64,000 nt of DNA from Pseudomonas fluorescens (GCF_902498195.1 NZ_CABVIY010000005.1:186001-250000); one strand, 5' to 3'. Positions 53,663 to 63,292 are shown, counted from the first letter of the stretch. Notes: a model not told the origin generated them from the letters alone. Made by a program: numbers and translations.

Positions 53663-56602
53663 TCAGCTTAGCCCCAGCTCACGCCAGATCCGCATGACCT
53701 GTCGCCGTTCGTCCGCGAACTGATCGCCCGGTATCACCCCGGGGTCCTTCTGCAAGGCCTGCCGATGGGCGGCGGAGCGGTAAGCTTTATAGGCTTCACG
53801 CAACAGACTGGCATCTTCGGCGGGCATCAGCCCTTCGTGTTCCAGCTCTTCCAGAATGCGGATATTGTCAGTCCAGCGCAGCAATGGCGGGTGCGTCTCG
53901 GACCACGCCAGGGCCGCGTATTGCACCATAAATTCAATATCGACGATACCTCCGGCGTCCTGCTTGAGATCGAACGGCGCCGTGGCCTCAAAGGCATTTG
54001 CCGCCGTACCGGCCGCAGTACCCTTGCTCCCGAGGTTATCGCGCATCTTGGCCCGCATCTCGCTGACTTCCTGGCGCAAGGTCGGCAAGTCGCGCGCCTT
54101 GCCGAGAATCGACGCGCGAACCTGCTCGAACGCCCGGCCGACATCCTCGCTGCCCACCAGCACGCGCGCCCGCACCAGCGCCTGATGCTCCCAGGTCCAG
54201 GCTTCGTTCTCCTGGTAGCGGGCAAACGCCCCCAGCGAACTCACCAGCAACCCCGACGCACCGGATGGACGCAGGCGCATATCCACTTCATACAATTGCC
54301 CGGAATTGGTCTGGGCCGTCAGCAAATGAATGATCCGCTGCCCAAGCCGGGTGAAAAATTGCGCACCATCGATCGATTTGGGTCCGTCGGTTTCCGCCTG
54401 TGGATCGCCATCGTGGATGAACACCAGATCCAGGTCCGAACCATGCCCCAGTTCCAGGCCGCCGACTTTCCCATAACCGACAATGATAAAGCCGGGATCG
54501 CACAACGTACCGTCGGTGCGCAGTGGCGTACCGTACTTGGCCACGGTCTGGCGCCAGGCCAGGGCCAGCACTTGCTCCAGAATCGCCTCGGCAAGCCAGG
54601 TCAGGTAATCGCTGACCTTCATCAACGGCAGGTTGCCGGCGATTTCCGAGGCGGCCACGCGCAAGCGGTGCGCCAGCTTGAAATGCCGCAAGGCTTCCAT
54701 TTGCTGTTCAAGGTCGTCTTCGGGAATCCGCGTCAGGCGCTCGCGCAACTCGGCCGCCAGTTCCGGCGCCAGGGGCGGCTTGAACAAGCGGCCTTCGTTG
54801 AGCAGCTCATCGAGCAGCAACGGGAAGCGGGTGATCTGTTCGGCGATCCATGGGCTCGCCGCGCACAAGGTCAGCAAACGCCGCAACGCGCCGGGGTTTT
54901 CGGTCAGCAACACCAGATACGCAGAGCGACGCGCCACGGCTTCCACCAGGGGCAACACGCGTTCCAGCACCAAATCGGGGTTGGCATGTTCAACGGCCTG
55001 GGCGAGCAAGCGCGGGATGAAAGCATCGAGGCGTTCGCGCCCCAGACGCTGCATGGCGCGCAATTGCGGGCTGCCGCGCAGGCTGGCCAGTGCCTTCAAC
55101 GCTTTGGTGGCGTCGGCGAAGCCGCCCTCCTGCAACTGCCGGCAGGCCGCCTCTTCGTCCTGGGCCTCTTCCCATAAGGGCAGCCACTCACCGCCAACGA
55201 CGACTTCGCTTTCAGCGCCCTGCTCCTCGTCGGGATCAGCGATCACCTGACCGAAGTGCCAGGCCACACGACCGCGCCAGTACATGAGCTTTTCATGAAA
55301 TGCCGGCCAATCGGCAAAGCCCAGCATGAAGGCAATGCGCGCCTGATCCTGGGCGCCGTCGGGCAGCATCTGGGTCTGGCGGTCGGCAATCGCCTGGATC
55401 GCATGCTCGGTGTAACGCAGGAATTCGTAGCCTTCGCGCAACTCGCTGATCACCGCCGGCGGCAGGTAACCCTGGCCTTCCAGCGTGCTCAGCACCTTCA
55501 ACAGGGGGCGTTGCTGCAGGCTCAGGTCGCGACCGCCGTGAATCAGCTGGAAGGCCTGGGCGATAAACTCCACCTCGCGAATGCCACCGGAGCCGAGCTT
55601 GATGTTGTCGGCCATGCCCTTGCGTCGCACTTCCTGCTGGATCAGTTGCTTCATGGTGCGCAGCGCTTCGATCGCCGAGAAATCCAGATAGCGCCGGTAA
55701 ACGAACGGCCGCAGCATCTCTTGCAGTTGCGCGCCGGCCACCTGGTCGCCGGCCACCACCCGCGACTTGATCATCGCGTAGCGCTCCCAGTCACGCCCCT
55801 GATCCTGGTAATACTGCTCCAGCGCGTTGAAACTCAGGACCAGCGCACCCGACGAGCCATAAGGCCGCAAGCGCATGTCGACGCGAAACACGAAGCCGTC
55901 GACGGTCATCGGGTCCAGGGCCTTGATCAGGCGCTGGCCGAGACGGATGAAAAACTCCTGGTTATCCAGCGGACGTTTCACGCCAACCGTTTCGCCACCT
56001 TCGGGGTAGGCAAAGATCAGGTCGATGTCGGACGACAGATTAAGCTCCACGGCGCCGAGCTTGCCCATGCCGAGCACGACCATTTGCTGTGGTTCGCCGC
56101 TGCGCCGCCCCGTGGGCACACCGAATTGCTGGCAATGCCGCTCGTACAACCACTGATAGGCCTGATCGATGCTGGCATCGGCCATGTCCGAGAGGTCGCG
56201 ACAGGTCTGGATCAGGTCCGCCTGGCGGGTCAGGTCACGCCAGATGATCCGCACCTGATGACGGGCGCGCTGGCGGCGCAAGGCGCGACCAAGCGCGTCA
56301 TCGGTTTCGGCAGTGCTCACCGCCTCGGCAATCTGCGCACACAGCTCGCCGGGCGCATAAGCGCGATCGAGCTCGCCGGATTGCACCAGCGTCAGCAGCA
56401 TCAGCGGATCCCGCGCGATGTGTTCGGCCACGAAATCACTGGCGCCGGTCACGCGGGCAAATTGCGCCCAGCGCCCGGGCGTCCAGGTGGACAGGCCGTG
56501 ATCATCATCCAGGACGGCCGCGGCAGCACGGAACGACTGCTCGGCGCGGGTGACAAACGGCAGCAGGATGGAGGGCAGTTCGGCAAGCGAAGGAAGGCTC
56601 AT
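53663..56602 (-). CDS. glnE: Bifunctional glutamine synthetase adenylyltransferase/deadenylase GlnE
   Basis: GlnE adds and removes AMP on glutamine synthetase in response to PII and glutamine. The 979-residue protein has two nucleotidyltransferase domains: the N-terminal adenylyl-removing domain with LSSDIDLIF (Asp192, Asp194) and the C-terminal adenylylating domain with HGSDLDLVF around residue 730, each followed by a helical GlnD-PII-type domain. Length is normal. It starts at the ATG at 56602 and is divergent from aceE. Confidence 0.97.
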   Translation of the reverse strand: MSLPSLAELPSILLPFVTRAEQSFRAAAAVLDDDHGLSTWTPGRWAQFARVTGASDFVAEHIARDPLMLLTLVQSGELDRAYAPGELCAQIAEAVSTAETDDALGRALRRQRARHQVRIIWRDLTRQADLIQTCRDLSDMADASIDQAYQWLYERHCQQFGVPTGRRSGEPQQMVVLGMGKLGAVELNLSSDIDLIFAYPEGGETVGVKRPLDNQEFFIRLGQRLIKALDPMTVDGFVFRVDMRLRPYGSSGALVLSFNALEQYYQDQGRDWERYAMIKSRVVAGDQVAGAQLQEMLRPFVYRRYLDFSAIEALRTMKQLIQQEVRRKGMADNIKLGSGGIREVEFIAQAFQLIHGGRDLSLQQRPLLKVLSTLEGQGYLPPAVISELREGYEFLRYTEHAIQAIADRQTQMLPDGAQDQARIAFMLGFADWPAFHEKLMYWRGRVAWHFGQVIADPDEEQGAESEVVVGGEWLPLWEEAQDEEAACRQLQEGGFADATKALKALASLRGSPQLRAMQRLGRERLDAFIPRLLAQAVEHANPDLVLERVLPLVEAVARRSAYLVLLTENPGALRRLLTLCAASPWIAEQITRFPLLLDELLNEGRLFKPPLAPELAAELRERLTRIPEDDLEQQMEALRHFKLAHRLRVAASEIAGNLPLMKVSDYLTWLAEAILEQVLALAWRQTVAKYGTPLRTDGTLCDPGFIIVGYGKVGGLELGHGSDLDLVFIHDGDPQAETDGPKSIDGAQFFTRLGQRIIHLLTAQTNSGQLYEVDMRLRPSGASGLLVSSLGAFARYQENEAWTWEHQALVRARVLVGSEDVGRAFEQVRASILGKARDLPTLRQEVSEMRAKMRDNLGSKGTAAGTAANAFEATAPFDLKQDAGGIVDIEFMVQYAALAWSETHPPLLRWTDNIRILEELEHEGLMPAEDASLLREAYKAYRSAAHRQALQKDPGVIPGDQFADERRQVMRIWRELGLS

Positions 56603-56808
56603 GGTCTATCCTTGATCGGCGTGTAATGGGCCGCATGTAGTGTTTTGTAGGAATGCACTACCTGGAGGACTGTCGAACAAAAGTTAGAAATAGCTGAAAT
56701 CTCTTCGTTTTTGGCAGCCAACATCAAACTTTCACCTTTTCGGGTTGGAAAAAGACCAACCTTAACGATTATTCTCACAACGCAGCCGGGGGCCACAAGC
56801 CGCTCATC

Positions 56809-56823
56809 TGTAGTTTTACTACT
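56809..56823. promoter_or_regulatory. Palindromic operator-like site 1 upstream of aceE
   Basis: TGTAGTTTTACTACT matches the symmetric form TGTAGTnnnACTACA at 14 of 15 positions and contains TAGTTTTACTA, fitting the FadR-type GntR operator pattern TnGTnnnACnA. Confidence 0.65.
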
Positions 56824-56860
56824 CGTATATACATTAGTAAGGCTGAAATGCCGGATGATT

Positions 56861-56875
56861 TGTAGTAAAACTACA
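56861..56875. promoter_or_regulatory. Palindromic operator-like site 2 upstream of aceE
   Basis: TGTAGTAAAACTACA is a perfect 6-bp half-site palindrome with a 3-base centre. Its centre is 52 bases from that of site 1, about five helical turns, so two dimers could bind the same face of the DNA. Confidence 0.7.
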
Positions 56876-56985
56876 CACCGCCGGAACAACCTATCGGCAA
56901 TCCAAGAATTCATAACGTCTGCCCACAAGGCCAGTCGCTAACTCAGGCAACCGATTCTGGTAGCCTTTCCGCCCTGGAGCAAGCC

Positions 56986-59631
56986 ATGCAAGACCTCGAT
57001 CCCGTCGAAACCCAGGAATGGCTGGACGCCCTGGAATCGGTTCTCGACAAAGAAGGCGAAGACCGTGCTCACTATCTGATGACCCGTATGGGCGAACTCG
57101 CGACCCGCAGCGGCTCGCAATTGCCTTACGCCATCACCACGCCTTACCGCAACACCATCCCGGTAACCCACGAAGCACGCATGCCTGGCGACCTGTTCAT
57201 GGAACGCCGCATTCGCTCGCTGGTGCGCTGGAACGCGATGGCCATGGTAATGCGTACGAACCTGAAAGATTCTGACCTGGGTGGTCACATCTCCAGCTTC
57301 GCATCCAGCGCGACCCTGTACGACATCGGCTTCAACTACTTCTTCCAGGCCCCGACCGACGAACACGGCGGCGACCTGATCTACTTCCAGGGCCACACCT
57401 CGCCTGGCGTCTATGCCCGTGCGTTCATGGAAGGCCGCATCACCGAAGACCAGATGAACAACTTCCGCCAGGAAGTCGACGGTCAGGGCCTGTCGTCCTA
57501 CCCGCACCCTTGGCTGATGCCTGACTTCTGGCAGTTCCCGACGGTATCCATGGGTCTGGGCCCGATCCAGGCGATCTACCAGGCACGCTTCATGAAGTAC
57601 CTGGAAGCCCGTGGCTTCATTCCTGCCGGCAAGCAAAAAGTCTGGTGCTTCCTGGGCGACGGCGAGTGTGACGAGCCGGAATCCCTGGGCGCCATCTCGC
57701 TGGCTGGCCGCGAGAAGCTCGACAACCTGATCTTCGTCATCAACTGCAACCTGCAGCGCCTCGACGGCCCGGTTCGCGGCAACGGCAAGATCATCCAGGA
57801 ACTCGAAGGCGTGTTCCGCGGTGCTCAGTGGAACGTGACCAAAGTCATCTGGGGCCGTTTCTGGGACCCACTGCTGGCCAAGGACGTCGACGGCATCCTG
57901 CAACGTCGCATGGACGAAGTCATCGACGGCGAGTACCAGAACTACAAGGCCAAAGACGGCGCGTTCGTCCGTGAACACTTCTTCAACACGCCAGAACTCA
58001 AGGCGATGGTTGCAGACCTGTCCGACGACGAGATCTGGAAACTCAACCGTGGCGGCCACGACCCGTACAAGGTCTACGCGGCGTACCACGAAGCGGTCAA
58101 CCACAAAGAACAACCGACCGTCATCCTGGCCAAGACCATCAAGGGTTATGGCACCGGTGCCGGCGAAGCGAAGAACACCGCGCACAACACCAAGAAAGTC
58201 GACGTCGACAGCCTGAAGCTGTTCCGCGACCGCTTCGACATCCCGGTCAAGGACGAAGAGCTGGAGAACCTGCCGTTCTTCAAGCCGGAGCCAAACAGCG
58301 CCGAAGCCCGCTACCTGAGCGAGCGCCGCACTGCCCTGGGCGGTTTCGTACCACAGCGCCGCGCACAAAGCTTCGCCGTACCGACGCCACCACTCGATAC
58401 CCTCAAGGCTATCCTGGACGGTTCGGGCGACCGCGAAATTTCCACCACCATGGCGTTCGTGCGGATCCTCGCGCAGCTGGTGAAGGACAAGGACATCGGC
58501 CCGCGCATCGTTCCGATCATCCCGGACGAAGCCCGTACCTTCGGTATGGAAGGCATGTTCCGTCAGTTGGGCATCTACTCCTCGGTCGGCCAGCTCTACG
58601 AGCCAGTCGATAAAGACCAGGTGATGTTCTACAAGGAAGACAAGAAGGGCCAGATCCTCGAAGAAGGCATCAACGAAGCGGGCGCCATGAGCTCCTTCAT
58701 CGCTGCCGGTACTTCGTACTCCAGCCACAACCAGCCAATGCTGCCGTTCTACATCTTCTACTCGATGTTCGGCTTCCAGCGTATCGGCGACCTGGCCTGG
58801 GCCGCTGGCGACAGCCGCACCCGTGGCTTCCTGATCGGCGGCACCGCCGGCCGTACCACCCTGAACGGTGAAGGCCTGCAACACGAAGACGGTCACAGCC
58901 ACCTGCTGGCTGCCACCATCCCGAACTGCCGCACCTATGATCCAACCTACGGCTACGAGCTGGCGGTGATCATTCAGGACGGCATGAAGAAGATGACCGA
59001 AGAGCAACAGGACGTCTTCTACTACATCACCGTGATGAACGAGTCCTACCAGCAGCCAGCCATGCCGGCCGGTGCCGAAGAAGGCATCAAGAAGGGCATG
59101 TACCTGCTCGAGGAAGACAACCGCGAGGCGGCGCACCACGTTCAGCTGATGGGCTCCGGCACCATCCTGCGTGAAGTCCGTGAAGCGGCGAAGATCCTGC
59201 GCGAAGAGTTCAACGTCGGCGCCGACGTGTGGAGCGTTACCAGCTTCAACGAACTGCGTCGCGATGGCCTGGCCGTCGAGCGCACCAACCGTCTGCACCC
59301 TGGCCAGAAGCCTAAGCTGAGCTACGTTGAGGAGTGCCTGAACGGCCGTAAAGGTCCGGTCATCGCCTCTACCGACTACATGAAACTGTTCGCCGAGCAG
59401 ATCCGTCAGTGGGTACCGTCCAAGGAATTCAAAGTCCTGGGCACCGACGGTTTCGGCCGCAGCGACAGCCGCAAGAAACTGCGTCATTTCTTCGAAGTCG
59501 ACCGTCATTTCGTGGTGTTGGCAGCCCTTGAAGCACTGGCTGACCGTGGCGATATCGAACCTAAGGTGGTGTCTGAAGCCATCGCCAAGTTCGGCATCGA
59601 CCCGGAAAAACGCAACCCACTGGACTGCTGA
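56986..59631 (+). CDS. aceE: Pyruvate dehydrogenase E1 component, homodimeric type
   Basis: AceE is the thiamin-diphosphate decarboxylase of the pyruvate dehydrogenase complex, feeding acetyl units to the E2 lipoyl arms. The 881-residue protein has the TPP/Mg motif GDGECDEPESLGAISLAG around residue 225, ended by NCNLQ, the transketolase-type central domain, and a C-terminal domain ending DRGDIEPKVVSEAIAKFGID. Length is that of single-chain E1p. CTGGAG precedes the ATG. It is followed by aceF 11 bases on, in one operon. Confidence 0.98.
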   Translation: MQDLDPVETQEWLDALESVLDKEGEDRAHYLMTRMGELATRSGSQLPYAITTPYRNTIPVTHEARMPGDLFMERRIRSLVRWNAMAMVMRTNLKDSDLGGHISSFASSATLYDIGFNYFFQAPTDEHGGDLIYFQGHTSPGVYARAFMEGRITEDQMNNFRQEVDGQGLSSYPHPWLMPDFWQFPTVSMGLGPIQAIYQARFMKYLEARGFIPAGKQKVWCFLGDGECDEPESLGAISLAGREKLDNLIFVINCNLQRLDGPVRGNGKIIQELEGVFRGAQWNVTKVIWGRFWDPLLAKDVDGILQRRMDEVIDGEYQNYKAKDGAFVREHFFNTPELKAMVADLSDDEIWKLNRGGHDPYKVYAAYHEAVNHKEQPTVILAKTIKGYGTGAGEAKNTAHNTKKVDVDSLKLFRDRFDIPVKDEELENLPFFKPEPNSAEARYLSERRTALGGFVPQRRAQSFAVPTPPLDTLKAILDGSGDREISTTMAFVRILAQLVKDKDIGPRIVPIIPDEARTFGMEGMFRQLGIYSSVGQLYEPVDKDQVMFYKEDKKGQILEEGINEAGAMSSFIAAGTSYSSHNQPMLPFYIFYSMFGFQRIGDLAWAAGDSRTRGFLIGGTAGRTTLNGEGLQHEDGHSHLLAATIPNCRTYDPTYGYELAVIIQDGMKKMTEEQQDVFYYITVMNESYQQPAMPAGAEEGIKKGMYLLEEDNREAAHHVQLMGSGTILREVREAAKILREEFNVGADVWSVTSFNELRRDGLAVERTNRLHPGQKPKLSYVEECLNGRKGPVIASTDYMKLFAEQIRQWVPSKEFKVLGTDGFGRSDSRKKLRHFFEVDRHFVVLAALEALADRGDIEPKVVSEAIAKFGIDPEKRNPLDC

Positions 59632-59642
59632 GGAGAGATTCT

Positions 59643-61595
59643 GTGAGCGAACTCATTCGCGTACCTGACATCGGCAGCGGTGAAGGTGAAGTAATTGAAC
59701 TGTTTGTGAAGGTCGGCGACCGTATCGAAGCCGATCAGAGCATCCTGACCCTGGAATCGGACAAGGCGAGCATGGAAGTGCCGGCGCCGAAGGCCGGTAT
59801 CATCAAGAGCCTGAAAGTGAAGCTGGGCGACCGCCTGAAAGAAGGCGACGAACTGCTGGAGCTGGAAGTCGAAGGTGCCGCAGCCGCGGCCCCTGCGGCT
59901 GCCGCTGCGCCTGCAGCGAAAGCAGAAGCTGCACCCGCTCCAGTTGCTGCTCCAGCGCCTGCTGCTGCGCCAGCCGCCGCTTCGGTTCAGCAAGTGCACG
60001 TGCCGGATATCGGTTCGTCGGGCAAGGCCCAGATCATCGAGATCCAGGTCAAGGTCGGCGACACCGTCGAGGCTGATCAGTCGCTGATCACCCTGGAATC
60101 CGACAAGGCCAGCATGGAAATCCCGTCGCCTGCCGCTGGCGTGGTCAAGGCCATCAGCGTCAAGCTCAACGACGAAGTCGGCACTGGCGACCTGATCCTG
60201 GACCTGGAAGTGGCGGGTGCTGCTGCACCGGCTGCCGCTCCAGCCCAGGCTGCTGCTCCGGCCGCTGCCGCCGCGCCTGCTCCTGCGGCAGCTCCGGCTG
60301 CTCCGGTCGCCGACAGCGTTCAGGACATCCACGTCCCGGACATCGGTTCGGCAGGCAAGGCCAAGATCATCGAAGTGCTGGTCAAGGCCGGCGACAGCGT
60401 TGAAGCCGACCAGTCGCTGATCACCCTGGAATCCGACAAGGCGAGCATGGAAATTCCATCGCCTGCCGCTGGCGTGGTGGAAAGCGTTTCCATCAAGCTG
60501 GATGACGAAGTCGGCACCGGCGACCTGATCCTCAAGTTGAAGGTCAAGGGCGCTGCTCCGGCTGCTGCTGCGGCACCTGCTGCTGCTCCGAGCGCACCTG
60601 CTCCGGCCGCCGCCCCCGCTGCTGCAGCACCGGCTCCAGCGGCTGCTCCGGCTGCCGCACCGGCCAAGCCTGGCGCCAAGGTTCACGCAGGCCCGGCAGT
60701 CCGCCAACTGGCCCGCGAATTCGGCGTCGAGCTGAGCGCCGTGGGTGCCAGCGGTCCGCACGGTCGTATCCTGAAAGAAGACGTGCAGGTTTACGTCAAG
60801 GCCATGATGCAGAAGGCCAAGGAAGCGCCAGCCGCTGCCGCCGGCGCAACCGGTGGCGCGGGCATTCCGCCGATCCCGGTCGTGGACTTCAGCCGCTTCG
60901 GTGAAATCGAAGAAGTGCCGATGACCCGCCTGATGCAGGTCGGCGCCGCCAACCTGCACCGCAGCTGGCTGAATGTGCCGCACGTGACGCAATTCGACTC
61001 GGCGGATATCACCGAGCTGGAAGCGTTCCGTAACGCACAGAAAGCCGTTGCAGAGAAGGCCGGCGTCAAGCTGACCATCCTGCCGTTGCTGCTCAAGTCC
61101 TGCGCGCACCTGCTCAAGGAACTGCCGGACTTCAACAGCTCGCTGGCGCCAAGCGGCAAAGCCATCATCCGCAAGAAGTACGTGAACATCGGCTTCGCCG
61201 TCGACACCCCGGATGGCCTGCTGGTACCGGTCATCAAGAACGTCGACCAGAAGAGCCTGCTGCAACTGGCCGCCGAGGCCGCTTCCCTGGCTGAAAAAGC
61301 CCGGACCAAGAAGCTCTCGTCGGACGAGATGCAAGGCGCCTGCTTCACCATTTCCAGCCTCGGCCACATTGGCGGCACCGGCTTCACGCCGATCGTCAAC
61401 GCGCCGGAAGTGGCGATCCTCGGTGTTTCCAAGGCAACCATCCAGCCAGTCTGGGACGGCAAAGCCTTCCAGCCGAAACTGATGCTGCCGTTGTCGCTGT
61501 CCTACGATCACCGTGTGATCAACGGCGCCGCTGCTGCACGCTTCACCAAGCGTCTGAGCGACCTGCTGGCGGACATCCGCACCATCCTGCTGTAA
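59643..61595 (+). CDS. aceF: Pyruvate dehydrogenase E2 (dihydrolipoamide acetyltransferase)
   Basis: AceF is the core of the pyruvate dehydrogenase complex. The 650-residue protein has three N-terminal lipoyl domains with lipoyl-lysines Lys41, Lys155 and Lys266, each in the motif ESDKASME, joined by long Ala/Pro linkers (about 78-113, 191-222, 303-342). Then come a peripheral-subunit-binding domain (about 348-385) and a catalytic domain ending SYDHRVINGAAAARF (His623). The start is a GTG with AGGAGAG ahead. No E3 gene follows, so lpd is elsewhere. Confidence 0.97.
   Translation: MSELIRVPDIGSGEGEVIELFVKVGDRIEADQSILTLESDKASMEVPAPKAGIIKSLKVKLGDRLKEGDELLELEVEGAAAAAPAAAAAPAAKAEAAPAPVAAPAPAAAPAAASVQQVHVPDIGSSGKAQIIEIQVKVGDTVEADQSLITLESDKASMEIPSPAAGVVKAISVKLNDEVGTGDLILDLEVAGAAAPAAAPAQAAAPAAAAAPAPAAAPAAPVADSVQDIHVPDIGSAGKAKIIEVLVKAGDSVEADQSLITLESDKASMEIPSPAAGVVESVSIKLDDEVGTGDLILKLKVKGAAPAAAAAPAAAPSAPAPAAAPAAAAPAPAAAPAAAPAKPGAKVHAGPAVRQLAREFGVELSAVGASGPHGRILKEDVQVYVKAMMQKAKEAPAAAAGATGGAGIPPIPVVDFSRFGEIEEVPMTRLMQVGAANLHRSWLNVPHVTQFDSADITELEAFRNAQKAVAEKAGVKLTILPLLLKSCAHLLKELPDFNSSLAPSGKAIIRKKYVNIGFAVDTPDGLLVPVIKNVDQKSLLQLAAEAASLAEKARTKKLSSDEMQGACFTISSLGHIGGTGFTPIVNAPEVAILGVSKATIQPVWDGKAFQPKLMLPLSLSYDHRVINGAAAARFTKRLSDLLADIRTILL
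59994..60545 (+). repeat. Near-identical lipoyl-domain repeats 2 and 3 in aceF
   Basis: The DNA of lipoyl domain 2 (about 59994-60212) and domain 3 (about 60327-60545) shares long near-identical runs, for example CAGTCGCTGATCACCCTGGA in both. Domain 1 is more divergent, which suggests a more recent duplication or gene conversion of 2 and 3. Confidence 0.8.
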
Positions 61596-61603
61596 TCCCG
61601 GCC

Positions 61604-61625
61604 GGCCCTCCTTCGCTGGAGGGCC
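61604..61625 (+). terminator. Hairpin after aceF
   Basis: GGCCCTCC and GGAGGGCC form a stem with a 6-base loop, 9 bases beyond the aceF stop. No T-run follows, so this may stabilise the 3' end. Confidence 0.6.
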
Positions 61626-61666
61626 TGTCGCGCTTCATGTTTTCCGAGCGCCACGCTCGTACCTCA

Positions 61667-61696
61667 ACCCCGCCAATTTGGCGGGGCTTTTTTTTG
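61667..61696 (+). terminator. Rho-independent terminator of aceEF
   Basis: CCCCGCC/GGCGGGG with a 5-base loop is followed by CTTTTTTTT, a textbook intrinsic terminator, 72 bases after the aceF stop. Confidence 0.93.
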
Positions 61697-61861
61697 CCCG
61701 GCGTTTTTCCAGCAAGCGGTCCGTCCTACATTTGTGGCTGATATCGCCCACAACTCAAGTCCATTTCAGCTCGATATTTTCCGGGATTCAATCACTAGCC
61801 TTGGCTCTCGACTGCGCCTGTCAGCCAGTCGACCGGTGACGTTGAATCAATGGAATAGCGA

Positions 61862-63292
61862 ATGAACTCCAACATGCTCAAGCCAACAGTCGGGCCGATC
61901 ATTGGCCACACTACACCCCATCAAGCGCGCATCTTCGTACGCGGAGAATGGCAATCAGGTGCCTCGGTATTTGCCGGCATCCGTTATCGAAGGATCGGTG
62001 ACGAGCGCTGGAACAAAGCCAGGTTCAGACAATTGATGAACCTGCGCGACATGTCCGACGTTATTGTTCTTCATGATCTGGCCGCCGATACCGAATACGA
62101 GTACCAGGCCGGCTGGTTCAGCCCCACGAACCCGGGGCACACACTCGAAACCGTACAGGACCTGCCATTGCAATGGCCTGGGGACGTCTTTCGCTTGCGC
62201 ACGCCATCGAGCCAGCCCACTACACCACGGGCCTACATTATCGGTTCATGCCGCTACTTGAGCATGACCGCCGGCGTGCCATGGGCCCCGCACCTGGGAG
62301 ACCGGATCTTCGCCTCCATTTCAACGTTGGCGCAGCGCGCCACACCGCCCATCAGCGCCATGTTGATGACCGGCGACCAGGTCTATGTCGATGACTTGAA
62401 CTTCATCGCCCCCGATCGGGAATATCAGGAAATACTCGCCAAGTACCGCACCGCTTTTTCCCAACCGCACATTGCAAAGTTGATGTCCTGCATGGCGACT
62501 TACATGATCCTCGACGACCATGAAATCGAAGATAACTGGCCAGCCAATAAAAGCAGGCACGATGAACATTTGTACAAAAACGCCATCACGGCCTATGAGC
62601 TGTATCAAGCCAGTCACGGCCCGGCTCATCAACTGAATGAAGAGGGGCAGATCAGTCACCCATTGAAACAATACTGGTATCAGTTCACCCATGGCGACAT
62701 CGACTGGTTCGTCACCGACAGCCGCACCCGACGCAGCCTCGCGGCCAACGATCGACGCATCCTGGATATCGAACAGGAACAGACGCTGTGCCACTGGTTG
62801 ATCCACAGCCGCGCCCGAATCAAGTTCGTCGTCACCAGCGTCATGTTTTACCCCGACCGCCAACGCCCGGCTGATGACGCCTGGGAAGCCTTTCCCGAGC
62901 AACGACTGCGGTTGCTGGAGACCATTCGCACCCACAGGATCAGGAACGTGATTTTCATCTGCGGCGATGTCCACGGTTCCCTGACCAGTCGCCTGACCCA
63001 CAGCGAGGATTCGGACTTCGAAGTGCATACCATCGTCTCGTCCCCTCTGTGCAACAGCAAACTGTTGCCCTACGCCAAAAACTCCACTTTCATATTTGAC
63101 CAACCGCTGGCGCGAACCGCCGCCGGCGATTACCGGCATCAACTCAACGGCAAGGTGATCAGCCAGGACAACTTCGCGCATTTGATAGTCGATTCAGAAG
63201 AGATTCATGTGCGTTATCACGATCGGGATGGCAACCTGTTGCAATCGACGCGCATTGAATTGAATCGGGCTGAAATTTGCTCAAAAGCATGA
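61862..63292 (+). CDS. PhoD-like alkaline phosphatase/metallophosphatase, no export signal
   Basis: This 476-residue protein has a short N-terminal Fn3-like PhoD_N segment (VGPIIGHTTPHQARIFVRG) and a PhoD-like metallophosphatase core: IGSCRY, MTGDQVYVDD, MILDDHEIEDNW, and FICGDVHGS (about residues 128-133, 169-178, 215-225 and 368-376). Classical PhoD enzymes are exported by Tat; here no Tat or Sec signal precedes the domain, so it is predicted cytosolic. Substrate unknown. The gene is isolated, between the aceEF terminator and the dipA-like gene, with AATGGAATAGCGA before the ATG. Confidence 0.85.
   Translation: MNSNMLKPTVGPIIGHTTPHQARIFVRGEWQSGASVFAGIRYRRIGDERWNKARFRQLMNLRDMSDVIVLHDLAADTEYEYQAGWFSPTNPGHTLETVQDLPLQWPGDVFRLRTPSSQPTTPRAYIIGSCRYLSMTAGVPWAPHLGDRIFASISTLAQRATPPISAMLMTGDQVYVDDLNFIAPDREYQEILAKYRTAFSQPHIAKLMSCMATYMILDDHEIEDNWPANKSRHDEHLYKNAITAYELYQASHGPAHQLNEEGQISHPLKQYWYQFTHGDIDWFVTDSRTRRSLAANDRRILDIEQEQTLCHWLIHSRARIKFVVTSVMFYPDRQRPADDAWEAFPEQRLRLLETIRTHRIRNVIFICGDVHGSLTSRLTHSEDSDFEVHTIVSSPLCNSKLLPYAKNSTFIFDQPLARTAAGDYRHQLNGKVISQDNFAHLIVDSEEIHVRYHDRDGNLLQSTRIELNRAEICSKA

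Larger units (their letters stand above)
56603..56985. promoter_or_regulatory. glnE/aceE divergent regulatory region
   Basis: These 383 bases contain no credible gene and are visibly more AT-rich than the flanks. They carry the half-sites TGTAGT (56636), TGTAGG (56646) and ACTAC (56657) near glnE, and two full palindromes nearer aceE. I could not identify sigma-70 boxes with confidence. Confidence 0.7.

Noticed and set aside
56711..56941. Small plus-strand open frame (76 codons) in the glnE-aceE gap
   Set aside because: No Shine-Dalgarno, atypical composition, and it covers the palindromic operator-like sites.
56938..59508. A long minus-strand open frame (856 codons) opposite aceE
   Set aside because: Antisense of a highly conserved, codon-biased gene; composition is Val/Asp/Gln-skewed and no motif was found.
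59505..61511. Minus-strand open frame opposite aceF with Ser/Arg/Gly repeats
   Set aside because: The repeats are the complement of the Ala/Pro linkers and lipoyl domains of aceF.
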